From: JAVBLY01 sp031553035 | GTDB taxonomy: Bacteria; Bacillota; Clostridia; Peptostreptococcales; Anaerovoracaceae | Direction: 5' to 3' | DNA length: 64,000 nt | NCBI GenBank assembly: GCA_031553035.1 | Contig: JAVBLY010000001.1 | Coordinates: forward strand, 124,001-188,000 | Notes under the pieces: model-generated | What the model was told of the DNA's origin: nothing | Databases searched by the model: none | Seen by the model: only the letters and a program-made list of their open reading frames with translations | Program-made: the position numbers and the translations under genes | In this document: positions 52,828-62,211 of the stretch, piece after piece | How positions within the stretch are numbered: position 1 is the stretch's first letter | How the letters are laid out: each line of letters begins with the position of its first letter

Positions 52828-52886
52828 TTGACTTTTTGTTTAGTTAAGTGCTAACATGGGTATATAATTAATAATTAAGTGCTTAA
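52828..52886 (+). promoter_or_regulatory. Promoter and MarR-type operators of the clp operon
   Basis: TTGACT (52828-52833) is followed by a possible -10 TAACAT about 17-18 bp on. Two palindromic sites, TTAAGTGCTAA (52844-52854) and TTAAGTGCTTAA (52875-52886), lie 31 bp apart across it. The first regulated gene encodes a MarR protein, so autoregulation is likely. Confidence 0.65.
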
Positions 52887-52941
52887 CAATAAAGCGCGAA
52901 ATAATTACTATTGAAAATATACAGGCAAGGAGGGAGTGAAC

Positions 52942-53412
52942 TTGACAGATCCAAACCAATTAAAAAAGCATTTCATCAATATCTTGTTCAAAGTCAAGAA
53001 AATAGATGTATGCGGCAACACGGATCTGGCGCTGCCCCTGGGAGAGATGGTGGTACTAAAGAGACTTTTCAGCAATGACTGCAGTGACGGAAATTGTATG
53101 AACACATCTGAGATCCATCAGAATTTATATATATCCAAGCCGGCGGTTTCTCAGATTCTCAACTCGCTGGAGAACAAAGGCTATATAAACAGGTATATAG
53201 ATACGAGGGACAGAAGACGGATCATGGTCAGCGCAACACCGAAAGCATTCGATGCATTAAGAGCTACCGAGGCATCGGTAGATGAGAAGATGAACCGTAT
53301 CATGAGCGAATTCGGTGAAGAAAACATGACGATGCTTATCGACCAACTCACATCATTATGTGAGATATATGACAAAATACAATACAAGAGTATTGGAAAT
53401 AAAATAAAATAA
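52942..53412 (+). CDS. MarR-family regulator of the clp operon
   Basis: 156 residues from TTG 52942, which stands 8 bp after AAGGAGGG; the GTG at 52936 is too close to that site. MarR winged helix: MNTSEIHQNLYISKPAVSQILNSLENKGYINRYIDTRDRRRIMVSATP. Two cysteines in DCSDGNCMN just before the HTH, plus another in IDVCGN, could allow thiol or metal sensing. clpP begins 25 bp downstream. It takes the place held by CtsR in many Firmicutes. Confidence 0.85.
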   Translation: MTDPNQLKKHFINILFKVKKIDVCGNTDLALPLGEMVVLKRLFSNDCSDGNCMNTSEIHQNLYISKPAVSQILNSLENKGYINRYIDTRDRRRIMVSATPKAFDALRATEASVDEKMNRIMSEFGEENMTMLIDQLTSLCEIYDKIQYKSIGNKIK

Positions 53413-53436
53413 AAACATTTACAGGAGGATTTTAAG

Positions 53437-54018
53437 ATGGCTTTAATACCATACGTAGTAGAACAAACAGGAAACGGGGAAAGATCATATGATATCTTTT
53501 CCAGATTACTTAACGATCGGATAATACTTTTATCGGAGGACGTGAACGATGCGACAGCTAGCGTTATCGTAGCCCAGCTGCTGTATCTTGAATCACAGGA
53601 TCCCGATAAAGATATCAAATTTTATATAAACAGTCCGGGCGGATCGGTGACAGCGGGCATGGCAATATATGACACCATGCAGTATGTAAAACCGGATGTC
53701 TCGACTATCTGCATAGGTCTGGCGGCTTCAATGGGAGCATTCCTATTATCAAGCGGAGAGAAGGGCAAGCGATTCGTACTTCCAAATGCAGAGGTTATGA
53801 TACACCAGCCTTCAGGCGGCAGCAGAGGTCAGGCTACGGACATACAGATACAGGCAGAACAGATACTGAAAACCAAGGAGAAACTGAACAAGATCCTGGC
53901 CGAGAACACAGGTAAACCACTGGATCAGGTCATCAAAGACTGCGAACGTGATTACTTTATGGATGCTCAGGAAGCTAAGGATTACGGTTTGGTAGACTCC
54001 ATAATACAGAAAGTTTAG
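53437..54018 (+). CDS. clpP: ClpP protease subunit
   Basis: 193 residues, the usual length. Catalytic triad Ser98 (GLAASMGAF), His123 (MIHQP) and Asp172 at the canonical positions. It forms the tetradecameric peptidase used by ClpC, encoded two genes downstream. AGGAGG lies before the ATG. The N-terminus [25 protein letters not shown] is typical and shows no propeptide. Confidence 0.97.
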   Translation: MALIPYVVEQTGNGERSYDIFSRLLNDRIILLSEDVNDATASVIVAQLLYLESQDPDKDIKFYINSPGGSVTAGMAIYDTMQYVKPDVSTICIGLAASMGAFLLSSGEKGKRFVLPNAEVMIHQPSGGSRGQATDIQIQAEQILKTKEKLNKILAENTGKPLDQVIKDCERDYFMDAQEAKDYGLVDSIIQKV

Positions 54019-54035
54019 AGGAGGAATGATAACAG

Positions 54036-54440
54036 ATGTTATGTCAATTTTGCGGAAAAAACGAAGCGACAAATAAGTTTCATGTCAATTTCATGGGGCT
54101 GAACAGGGATGTATTTCTCTGCGACGAATGTCTTAACAGCTTCAGACAATATGCAGGAGTGCCGGAGGGATACGATCCTAATATGATGGGAAACAAACAG
54201 GAAAGCGGAGCACCGGGTACATGGCCCATAACCTTTGAAATGCAGCAGCCAAAGGAAAGAAAATTAGGCTCCGATCCATTCAATCAGGATGCAGGCAAAG
54301 ATATAAAAATGAAAAGAGAGCTGAACCAACTGCATAAAAAGCTTTCAAATGCAATAGACGATGAAAGATATGAAGATGCGGCTGTGCTCAGAGACAAAAT
54401 AAATGAAATAAAAAAGGAGGTGTTTATAAATGGTAAATAG
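54036..54440 (+). CDS. McsA-like zinc/UVR-motif protein
   Basis: 134 residues. Two CxxC knuckles (CQFC at 3-6, CDEC at 29-32), fewer than the four of classical McsA; a linker; and a C-terminal UVR coiled coil (LNQLHKKLSNAIDDERYEDAAVLRDKINEIKKE). McsA activates the arginine kinase McsB and modulates ClpC. No McsB gene is present here. The stop overlaps clpC by 11 bp. It is likely a ClpC adaptor. Confidence 0.82.
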   Translation: MLCQFCGKNEATNKFHVNFMGLNRDVFLCDECLNSFRQYAGVPEGYDPNMMGNKQESGAPGTWPITFEMQQPKERKLGSDPFNQDAGKDIKMKRELNQLHKKLSNAIDDERYEDAAVLRDKINEIKKEVFINGK

Positions 54441-56901
54441 AGAATCATTAAATGAAAGATCGGCAGCAGTAATAAGATCCGGTTTTGCGTTAGCTTCCAA
54501 CCTGGGACATGATATCGCCGGGAGTGAACATTTCCTGGTCGGATTATGTGACGAGCCGAGAGATCCAGCGACCCAGGTTCTTCTTAACAGCGGTTTTGAT
54601 AAGGAACTAATAAAAGAACTGATCGAGAAACACGTAAAGGATGCCAAAAGATCATCGGGCGGATTTGCCATCAGCATGACTGCCGAAGCCGATTCTGTTA
54701 TGGATAAATCCTTGGAGATCGCAAAACAGCGTGGTTATCAGACCATAGAGCCGACCCATATACTTCTGGCAATTCTGGAGATCAGGCAGAGTGCAGGCTA
54801 TAAGCTTATAGAATTCTCCGGTGCAGATCCCGAAGAAATCAAGGCGGAACTGATAGATAGATTAGCAGACAGCACAGCAGCAAATCTTCCCGAGACAGTA
54901 AGTCCCGGTGAAGCAAGAAGTGAAATACTGGAAGAATTCAGTAGAGACGTAACTCTTGCTGCATTTAAAGGTGAGCTTGATCCTGTTATCGGAAGAGACA
55001 GGGAGATAAACCGAGCAATACAGATTCTTTCAAGAAGAAAAAAGAATAATCCTATGCTGTTAGGCGAACCGGGCGTCGGCAAAACTGCCATCGTTGAAGG
55101 TCTTGCCCAGGATATAATCAAAGGCAATGTTCCTGAGAATCTGAAAGAGAAAAAGATATATTCTCTTGATCTGAACAAGATGATTTCAGGTACAAAATAC
55201 AGAGGAGAATTTGAGGAAAGAATGAATAATTTCCTTGAGGAACTTGAAAAGAACGAAAAGGTCATCCTGTTCATCGACGAGATACACACATTAATAGGAG
55301 CAGGAGCATCGGAAGGTGCAATGGATGCAGCAAACACGTTCAAACCGGCACTGACAACCGGTAAGATCCAGGTCATCGGTGCAACGACTTTTACCGAGTT
55401 CAAGAAGCATTTTGAAAAGGACGCTGCGCTGGAAAGAAGATTCCAGCCGGTGAATATAGACGAGCCCTCAAAAGAAGATGCGATAAAAATACTTGAAGGC
55501 TTACGTGAAAGATACGAGCAGTATCATGAGCTTATAATAAAAGAAGAAGCTATCGATGCCGCTGTTGAGCTTTCGGAGAGATACATAGGAGACAGGTTCC
55601 TGCCTGACAAGGCCATCGACCTGATCGATGAAGCGGCGGCCAGAGTCAAGACCAGTGTTATGACCATGCCTGCCCACCTGAAAGAACAGGAAGAAGAAAT
55701 TTCAAAGCTCAATGAAGACAAGCAGGAAGCAGTGGAAGCTCAGGAATATGAAAAGGCGGCAGCTATAAGGGATACACAGAACGAACTCAAAAAGATCATG
55801 GCAGAAAAGCAAAAGACATGGCTCCTTGAACAGAGCAATGTGGTAAATGCCCAGGATATCGCAGGCGTAGTTTCCGAGTGGACCAATATCCCGGTCACCA
55901 TGCTCACGGAAGACGAGAGCAAAAGACTTTTAGGTCTCGAGGACAATCTCCATGTAAGAATGGTAGGTCAGGATGATGCAGTAAGAGCGGTATCAAAGGC
56001 TATAAGAAGAAACAGAGTGGGGATCAAGTCTCCAAACAGACCGATAGGTACATTCCTGTTCCTTGGACCAACAGGCGTAGGAAAGACAGAACTTTCCAAG
56101 TCTCTGGCGGAAGAGATGTTCAACGACGAAAAGGCTATGATAAGGATCGACATGTCCGAGTACATGGAGAAACACACGGTAGCCAAGCTGATCGGTTCCC
56201 CTCCCGGATATGTAGGATATGACGAAGGCGGACAGCTTACAGAAAAAGTCAGACATAAGCCCTACAGCATAGTGCTGTTCGACGAGATAGAAAAAGCTCA
56301 TCCCGATGTCTGGAACATACTGCTTCAGATAATGGATGACGGAATTCTGACAGACGGACAGGGCAGAACAGTAAGCTTTAAGAACACTGTTATAATCATG
56401 ACCTCAAATGTGGGTGCCCGTGACATCACAGGAAAGACTTCTCTGGGATTCAGTGCAACCAAGAACGAAGATGTAAAGCCATTTGAAGAGATCAAAACCA
56501 TGGTTATGGAACAGGTCAAGAAAACATTTAGACCGGAATTCCTGAACAGAATAGACGACATTTCAGTATTCCACCAGCTTGATCGTGACAATATAATCGA
56601 GATCGCAGGCAGAATGATAGAAGATCTTAAGAAGAGGTCTGCCACAGCAGGAATCAAGATAGACGTAGATGACAAGGCTGTCAGATTGCTGGCAGAAAAG
56701 GGGTTCGATCCCAAGTACGGAGCAAGACCTCTTAAGAGGATGATCCAATCCACCATTGAGGACATGGTCGCGGAAAAAATACTTGAGGGCGGTTACGAAG
56801 ACGGAGACAAGATGCTGTTTACCATCAAAGAACAGGAGATAAAAGTCAGCATCAAAAAAAATAAGATCAGCAAAACAGCTCAAGCAGCTGTAACGGCGTA
56901 A
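54430..56901 (+). CDS. clpC: ClpC-type AAA+ unfoldase
   Basis: 823 residues. Clp N-domain repeats at 1-145; AAA-1 with GEPGVGKTAIVEG; the middle coiled domain containing a UVR-like segment (EAQEYEKAAAIRDTQNELKK); AAA-2 with GPTGVGKTELSK and a C-terminal D2-small domain. It unfolds proteins for ClpP. AAGGAGG precedes the ATG, and translation is likely coupled to the McsA-like gene. Final gene of the four-gene operon; a terminator follows. Confidence 0.95.
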   Translation: MVNRESLNERSAAVIRSGFALASNLGHDIAGSEHFLVGLCDEPRDPATQVLLNSGFDKELIKELIEKHVKDAKRSSGGFAISMTAEADSVMDKSLEIAKQRGYQTIEPTHILLAILEIRQSAGYKLIEFSGADPEEIKAELIDRLADSTAANLPETVSPGEARSEILEEFSRDVTLAAFKGELDPVIGRDREINRAIQILSRRKKNNPMLLGEPGVGKTAIVEGLAQDIIKGNVPENLKEKKIYSLDLNKMISGTKYRGEFEERMNNFLEELEKNEKVILFIDEIHTLIGAGASEGAMDAANTFKPALTTGKIQVIGATTFTEFKKHFEKDAALERRFQPVNIDEPSKEDAIKILEGLRERYEQYHELIIKEEAIDAAVELSERYIGDRFLPDKAIDLIDEAAARVKTSVMTMPAHLKEQEEEISKLNEDKQEAVEAQEYEKAAAIRDTQNELKKIMAEKQKTWLLEQSNVVNAQDIAGVVSEWTNIPVTMLTEDESKRLLGLEDNLHVRMVGQDDAVRAVSKAIRRNRVGIKSPNRPIGTFLFLGPTGVGKTELSKSLAEEMFNDEKAMIRIDMSEYMEKHTVAKLIGSPPGYVGYDEGGQLTEKVRHKPYSIVLFDEIEKAHPDVWNILLQIMDDGILTDGQGRTVSFKNTVIIMTSNVGARDITGKTSLGFSATKNEDVKPFEEIKTMVMEQVKKTFRPEFLNRIDDISVFHQLDRDNIIEIAGRMIEDLKKRSATAGIKIDVDDKAVRLLAEKGFDPKYGARPLKRMIQSTIEDMVAEKILEGGYEDGDKMLFTIKEQEIKVSIKKNKISKTAQAAVTA

Positions 56902-56917
56902 AGCCTCCTTATAAAGG

Positions 56918-56956
56918 GACGCCCTTCGGATCAATCCGTAGGGCGTTCTTTAATTT
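56918..56956 (+). terminator. Terminator of the clp operon
   Basis: GACGCCCT-CGGAT pairs with ATCCG-AGGGCGTT around CA, followed by CTTTAATTTT. Confidence 0.85.
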
Positions 56957-57073
56957 TGTGCAAAGCTCAAGATTTCTTGAAGTTTCGTCATATATATTGT
57001 GGTTATATGCATATAAATTTATACTTAATTAAGAAAACGATTACAACAGAAACACCTATCGGGAGGAGAAAAC

Positions 57074-59302
57074 ATGAATAATTTTCCAGCCAGAATAATT
57101 TCGTTCGTTCTTATTTTAGCATTGATATTGGTAGTACCGGCTAGCCTGCCCGGATCAGAGGTAAATGCGGCAGTAGGTGACAATATCGTTAATATGGCCA
57201 ATGTAAGCACAGATGTTGAGATCGAAAACAACGGCACAAATACGACTGCTTCATCAGGCGGCTTGATAATAGCAACCGGTGATAGTATCGTAATCACTGG
57301 AAATACATCATTCACAACAACCACAACGGGATATGCGGTGATCGTCAAGGGTAGTAGAAGTGTAAATATGACTCTGAGCGATGCAGCCATTGATGTTTTA
57401 GATGAAGCATTGCAAAATTCGTACTTCAATAGTCCTGACCATAAGGCTGCCGTAAAAATAATAAATGAGGCATCAACGACCATAACTCTAAGAGGCAAAA
57501 ATACACTAAAGAGCAGTTCTTTAAAAGCAGGTATAGAAAAAAATGAAGCAAACCAAATTCTTAATGAAACGACACCTGGCTCTCTTACCATAACCGGAGG
57601 AGAGTATGACAGTCTTACGGTGACGGGAGGGGCGTTTGGAGCCGGTATAGGCAGCAAATGTGGTTTCGCTACAGCCAACATAACCATATCAGGCGGTAAT
57701 GTCACTGCTATAGCAATAGAAAAAGATAGAGGCTGCAATGGAGGGGCCGGTATAGGCGGAGGTGGTACACATCCGGATTTCGAACACCAGACAGGCATAG
57801 ATCCTTCGGTAAAAAATATAACGATAACCGGCGGCAATGTAACAGCCATGGGAGCAGTATATGGGGCCGGTATAGGTGGCGGCTATAATGGGTCAGCTGA
57901 AAATATAACTATAACCGACGGCAATGTAAATGCAAGCGGATCAAATAGTGCTCCCGGAATTGGAGCCGGTTATGGAGGAGCTAACACAAAAAATATAACT
58001 ATATCAGGCGGTAATGTAAATGCAACTGGAGGTGACTCTGCTTCAGGCATTGGTGGAGGTAGCAGTACAAAACCGGAAGATATAGAAATATCAGGTGGTA
58101 TTGTGACTGCCGTAGGGGGACTACAGGCCGCGGGTGTAGGCGGTGGAAAGTCTCAAAATGTTAAAAATTTGATCATCTCAGGTGGTTTTGTGACTGCAAA
58201 AGCTGGATCAAGGGGTAAATATGATATCGGCTGCGGCGATCCAACGGGTTTAGTAGTTGGCTTGTCTCCATCTGCAATATCGATAATAGGCGGATCTGTC
58301 TATGCGGTTAACGGCAAGATCGAATCTCCAAAATCCGCATTCGGAACAGAGGCATATAAAGTAACAGTCCCGGCATTATCGACCCCGGGCAACTTTAACC
58401 TCAAAGGGAATAAGCCCATAACGGTCCCGTTAGGCGGCAGCGAGAAATATGAAGCCAAGACAGTAAATAATGAAACCATCAATGAGCATCAATTGGATTT
58501 TCCCGCTTCCGCAGCTGCATATATTTATTTGCCGACTACATCAGCAGTATCATATGCAGGGATCAAAGTAGGAGAATATGTTGATGGGTATGCAGAAGTT
58601 GTTCAAAGCCCTGCTCTTTCAACTCAGAACATCGTATTAGGATTGGGGATCCCCAAGCCTGTCGTAAAAGAATATTCTATAACAGCCTCAAAATCAGGAT
58701 ACGGCAGCATAAGCCCGTCTGGGAATATCAAAGTCAAAGAAGGAGAAAGCAAGGCTTTCACTATCGCTCCAAACAAGGGCTACAGAATAAAGAATCTTGT
58801 AGTTGACAATAGGACGATTAGTGCCGCATCCAAATATACATTCAAAAATGTAACTGCTGATCACAGCATCAAAGCATATTTTGCCGCAAATAAATATAAA
58901 TTCACGTTCAATAAAAACAAAGGGCGAACAATAGTCGGAGCAAAAAGCAAAATAGTCACCTATAATTCAAAAGTAGGTAAGCTGCCAAGAGCTGTAAGGA
59001 CCGGTTATAAATTCAAAGGATGGTTCACCAAGAAGAGCGGAGGAACAAAGATAGCCTCATCGACCAAGATGGTATTTGCGAAGAACACCGTTCTTTATGC
59101 TCACTGGTCTAAAAATGCCAAGATCGTAAATTGTTATACTGTTGAAGTTCACAAGAAACCATCCAAATATTCCAAGACTATCAAATTCGTAAAAAAGGGT
59201 ACAAAAGTCTGTTACATAAAGAAACTGAAAAGCGGATGGGTCAAAGTCAAAGTTGGCAGCAAAACAGGCTATGTCGACAGGAGATACGTGAAGAAAATAT
59301 AG
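57074..59302 (+). CDS. Secreted repeat protein: beta-helix, InlB-type repeats and SH3 domain
   Basis: 742 residues. Signal peptide at 1-34 (ending SEVNAA). A right-handed beta-helix of repeated ITISGGNVTA/GAGIGGG units spans about 60-430. Next comes an InlB B-repeat-like bacterial domain (YSITASKSGYGSISPSGNIKV, about 530-600), then a Listeria-Bacteroides repeat (KFTFNKNKGRTI to LYAHWS, about 610-680), and a C-terminal SH3 domain (VEVHKKPSKYSKTI to YVDRRYVKKI). The lysine-rich end suggests attachment to wall polymers instead of covalent sorting. Probably an adhesin or carbohydrate-binding surface protein. Confidence 0.85.
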   Translation: MNNFPARIISFVLILALILVVPASLPGSEVNAAVGDNIVNMANVSTDVEIENNGTNTTASSGGLIIATGDSIVITGNTSFTTTTTGYAVIVKGSRSVNMTLSDAAIDVLDEALQNSYFNSPDHKAAVKIINEASTTITLRGKNTLKSSSLKAGIEKNEANQILNETTPGSLTITGGEYDSLTVTGGAFGAGIGSKCGFATANITISGGNVTAIAIEKDRGCNGGAGIGGGGTHPDFEHQTGIDPSVKNITITGGNVTAMGAVYGAGIGGGYNGSAENITITDGNVNASGSNSAPGIGAGYGGANTKNITISGGNVNATGGDSASGIGGGSSTKPEDIEISGGIVTAVGGLQAAGVGGGKSQNVKNLIISGGFVTAKAGSRGKYDIGCGDPTGLVVGLSPSAISIIGGSVYAVNGKIESPKSAFGTEAYKVTVPALSTPGNFNLKGNKPITVPLGGSEKYEAKTVNNETINEHQLDFPASAAAYIYLPTTSAVSYAGIKVGEYVDGYAEVVQSPALSTQNIVLGLGIPKPVVKEYSITASKSGYGSISPSGNIKVKEGESKAFTIAPNKGYRIKNLVVDNRTISAASKYTFKNVTADHSIKAYFAANKYKFTFNKNKGRTIVGAKSKIVTYNSKVGKLPRAVRTGYKFKGWFTKKSGGTKIASSTKMVFAKNTVLYAHWSKNAKIVNCYTVEVHKKPSKYSKTIKFVKKGTKVCYIKKLKSGWVKVKVGSKTGYVDRRYVKKI

Positions 59303-59391
59303 TAATTTATTTTTGATAACAATCAGTATACATATCATGCACATAAAAAAATTACGTTGCTAAAATATTTTTGCACGTGTATACTCGAGAC

Positions 59392-60393
59392 ATGTTATTA
59401 AAAATCGAAAGTGGAAACAATATAGAGGAATTAGGCGGCGATATCTATTGTATCAAGGTCCCGCTGCCTGATAATCCGTTAAGACAATTGAATTCCTATC
59501 TTCTTAAAGGGGATAGGAATTTGTTGATTGACACAGGATTTAATCTTGATGAATGTGAGAATGTATTGACCGGATCTTTGGACTCACTTGATATCAATTT
59601 AGATGAAACGGATATACTTGTCACCCACCTCCACGGAGATCATGCCGGCCTACTGGCACGTCTGCGGCAAAAGGGAATGACTTTTTACAGCAGCGAGGCG
59701 GACGGCCTACTGATCAACTATGGTGCAGGAATTGAATACTGGCTGAAACTTGAAGATATTTTTATCAAGCACGGATATCCTGAAGAAGCCTGTATGAGTA
59801 CTTCCAAGAATCATCCCGGGAGAAAATTTAACCACGGATATTCCATAAACTTTACCTACCTGAAAGACGGAGACACCATCAAAGTCGGTAAGAATGAACT
59901 TAAATGCATCATCACTCCCGGGCATACCCCCGGTCATCTGTGCCTTTATAGCGAAAAAGAAAAAGTTCTTTTTTCAGGGGATCATGTTTTGGGGGACATA
60001 ACGCCAAATATATGCCCCGAGGTGGGAATGGACGATCCTCTTACTGCATATCTTGAGAGCCTGGAAAGAATAAAAGAGTTTGATATAAGGGCAGCATATC
60101 CCGGACATAGAAGAATGATCCATAACTTTTACGAACGGGTGGATACTCTGATCGAGCATCATAAAGAAAGACTGGATGAAGTAATAGAGATAGTTGGAGA
60201 GGGGAAACAGAAAAATGCGTACGAAGTCGCCCAGAAGATGACTTGGAGCATTTCCTGCGATGAGTGGGAGGACTTTCCAAGGCCGCAGAAATGGTTTGCC
60301 ACCGGCGAAGCGATATCACATTTGCAGCATCTGTTTACTAATAACCGAATTGAGCGTAAGATAATAGAGGGGAAGTATTTTTTTCAAGCCTAA
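59392..60393 (+). CDS. MBL-fold metallo-hydrolase
   Basis: About 333 residues from ATG 59392; a TTG at 59371 extends the frame, but neither has a strong ribosome site. The metallo-beta-lactamase motif THLHGDHAG is present with distal histidines (PGHTPGHLCLYS, FSGDHVLGDI). A C-terminal helical extension (about 255-333) resembles the winged-helix tail of LACTB2/glyoxalase-like members. It probably hydrolyses a thioester or lactone. It lies just before a sigma-54 activator and acyl-CoA dehydrogenases, so an acyl-thioester substrate is possible. Confidence 0.85.
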   Translation: MLLKIESGNNIEELGGDIYCIKVPLPDNPLRQLNSYLLKGDRNLLIDTGFNLDECENVLTGSLDSLDINLDETDILVTHLHGDHAGLLARLRQKGMTFYSSEADGLLINYGAGIEYWLKLEDIFIKHGYPEEACMSTSKNHPGRKFNHGYSINFTYLKDGDTIKVGKNELKCIITPGHTPGHLCLYSEKEKVLFSGDHVLGDITPNICPEVGMDDPLTAYLESLERIKEFDIRAAYPGHRRMIHNFYERVDTLIEHHKERLDEVIEIVGEGKQKNAYEVAQKMTWSISCDEWEDFPRPQKWFATGEAISHLQHLFTNNRIERKIIEGKYFFQA

Positions 60394-60428
60394 CGTATGA
60401 GTATTTATCAAGTGTCAGGGGTGACAAA

Positions 60429-61874
60429 ATGAAAGATAAAAACGATTCTGTAAAAAAAACAGCTCCAAAAATAAATCTGCCTATAAAATGCATAGAGCTG
60501 ATCCTCGAACAGGCCGGCGTTATCGCCATAACTGACGAAGATGCAAGATATGTGTATGTAAACGAACGATGGTGTGACGATACCGGCATCAAACGTGAGG
60601 ATGCTCTGGGCAAACTCAATCATGAGCTGGTAGAAGGGTACAGAGCGATCACTGCTATCAGATCGAAGAAAGCAGTTACAGGCGAAATGCTCATTAGAAG
60701 AAAAGACGGGAAGGATCTGCCCGGCGTTATGAGCTATATGCCAATTTTTGATGATGATAACAACAAGGTCGTAGGCTGCTTCATATCCTCTTCATTTGTA
60801 AGCGTCGAACAGGCACATGCCTTTATGGAGAAAATGGATTTTGTTTCTGCTGAGCTGGAATACCTTAAAGGTGAAATGAAAAAGAAGAACGGAGCTAAGT
60901 ATTCGATCGATGATATCCTTGGCAAAAGCGATGCGATAAAAAGATTAAAAGAAAACATCTATATTGCCGGTGCATCCGATTCCACAGTGCTGATCGAAGG
61001 AGAAACGGGCACAGGAAAGGAATTAGTCGCTCATTCAATACATAACTGCAGTATCAGGAATGCGTTTCCTTTTGTGAAGGTAAACTGTTCTGCCATCCCG
61101 GAGAATCTCATGGAGGCCGAGTTTTTCGGCTATGAGGAAGGAGCATTCACCGGAGCATCCAAAAAAGGGCAAATAGGCAAATTTGAAAAAGCCCATCTTG
61201 GAAGTATTTTTTTGGATGAGGTCAATCATCTCGACATGTACATGCAGCCCAAACTACTGAGAGTCCTTCAGGAAAAAGAAGTCGAGCATATCGGATCCAG
61301 CGACAGCATATCCATTGATGCCCGTATAATTGCAGGCACAAATGTTCCGCTTAAAAAAATGGTCAAGCAGGGAACATTCAGAGAAGACCTCTACTACAGA
61401 TTCAATATAATCCATATAAATACACCGCCTCTGAGAGAAAGAAAAGAGGACATCCCGATCCTGGTCGATTTTTTTCTGGAGCAGCTTAACGGCAATTCAC
61501 TTAAAAAAATCAATGGAGTTGATAAAGACGCGATGGATTATCTTAAGAAGCAGCGATGGCATGGAAATGTGAGAGAACTCCATAATAAAATTGAAAAAGC
61601 ATATAACATAGAAAAAGGATCGAGTATTTCTGCGGATAGCCTCATTGATTATGAAGACGACTTCGATAGCAGGAATGAAAATGAAATGCCGGCCATGGAG
61701 ACTGTCGCAAAAGGACCGCTGGATTCGCGGCTATTGGCAAGCAAAGATGATCTTGAAAAAGAGATGATAATAAATGCTCTTAAAAACTGCGGTGATAATA
61801 AATCAAAAGCGGCGGAGCAACTGGGGATTTCCAGAACTCTTTTATATAAAAAAATCAAAAAATACGATATTTGA
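60429..61874 (+). CDS. Sigma-54-dependent transcriptional activator with PAS domain
   Basis: 481 residues. PAS domain at about 18-125 (GVIAITDEDARYVYVNERWCDDTGIKREDALGK); AAA+ domain at about 155-385 with Walker A EGETGTGKE, the sigma-54 contact loop GAFTGA, and Walker B SIFLDEV; C-terminal Fis-type HTH (NKSKAAEQLGISRTLLYKKIKKYDI). The PAS domain suggests direct sensing of a ligand or redox state without a kinase. The gene ends 212 bp before a near-consensus -24/-12 promoter serving acyl-CoA dehydrogenases. Confidence 0.95.
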   Translation: MKDKNDSVKKTAPKINLPIKCIELILEQAGVIAITDEDARYVYVNERWCDDTGIKREDALGKLNHELVEGYRAITAIRSKKAVTGEMLIRRKDGKDLPGVMSYMPIFDDDNNKVVGCFISSSFVSVEQAHAFMEKMDFVSAELEYLKGEMKKKNGAKYSIDDILGKSDAIKRLKENIYIAGASDSTVLIEGETGTGKELVAHSIHNCSIRNAFPFVKVNCSAIPENLMEAEFFGYEEGAFTGASKKGQIGKFEKAHLGSIFLDEVNHLDMYMQPKLLRVLQEKEVEHIGSSDSISIDARIIAGTNVPLKKMVKQGTFREDLYYRFNIIHINTPPLRERKEDIPILVDFFLEQLNGNSLKKINGVDKDAMDYLKKQRWHGNVRELHNKIEKAYNIEKGSSISADSLIDYEDDFDSRNENEMPAMETVAKGPLDSRLLASKDDLEKEMIINALKNCGDNKSKAAEQLGISRTLLYKKIKKYDI

Positions 61875-61888
61875 AAGTGTTTTAAAAT

Positions 61889-61968
61889 AAAAGTGTAACC
61901 AGGAGTGTAAACAAAAGCAGACACTTTTGAGAAAAAAGTTTACAGTGTGTACATAAGTGTGCACACTT
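61889..61968. promoter_or_regulatory. Candidate upstream activator sites (AAGTGT/ACACTT half-sites)
   Basis: Half-sites AAGTGT or ACACTT occur at 61891, 61921 and 61942 (AGTGTGTAC), and as the perfect palindrome AAGTGTGCACACTT at 61955-61968. They lie about 120-195 bp upstream of the -24 element, the usual distance for sigma-54 activator binding. Confidence 0.6.
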
Positions 61969-62022
61969 TTTTATTTCGGAAATTAGGGCAAAATAACATA
62001 TATTGTTATTTTATTATCAAGA

Positions 62023-62046
62023 GAAACGTTGGTTCGCCAACGTTTC
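62023..62046. promoter_or_regulatory. Perfect 10-bp inverted repeat before the sigma-54 promoter
   Basis: GAAACGTTGG, TTCG loop, CCAACGTTTC, then ATGTTTTTTTG. It may end the activator transcript (hairpin plus T run) or be a further regulator site. Confidence 0.6.
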
Positions 62047-62085
62047 ATGTTTTTTTGTAGTACAACCGACAGCATTCAAAATAAC

Positions 62086-62102
62086 TTGGCACGCCAATTG
62101 CT
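62086..62102 (+). promoter_or_regulatory. Sigma-54 (-24/-12) promoter
   Basis: TTGGCACGCCAATTGCT matches the TGGCAC-N5-TTGC consensus. It is followed by a 110-bp leader and the acyl-CoA dehydrogenase gene, and preceded by the gene for a sigma-54 activator. Confidence 0.9.
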
Positions 62103-62211
62103 CTATACTAAATCTAAAGATTGTTTAGAAAATATCAATCTATTCGGATCCTTGTATCGGATCTTATAAATTTAACACTCTAATTCTGAAAAAGAAGGAA
62201 GGTAGAAAAAA

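Noticed and set aside
57600..58250. Repetitive DNA at 57.6-58.2 kb as a possible CRISPR or tandem repeat array
   Set aside because: The periodicity is in the coding frame and reflects ITISGGNVTA beta-helix repeats of the surface protein.
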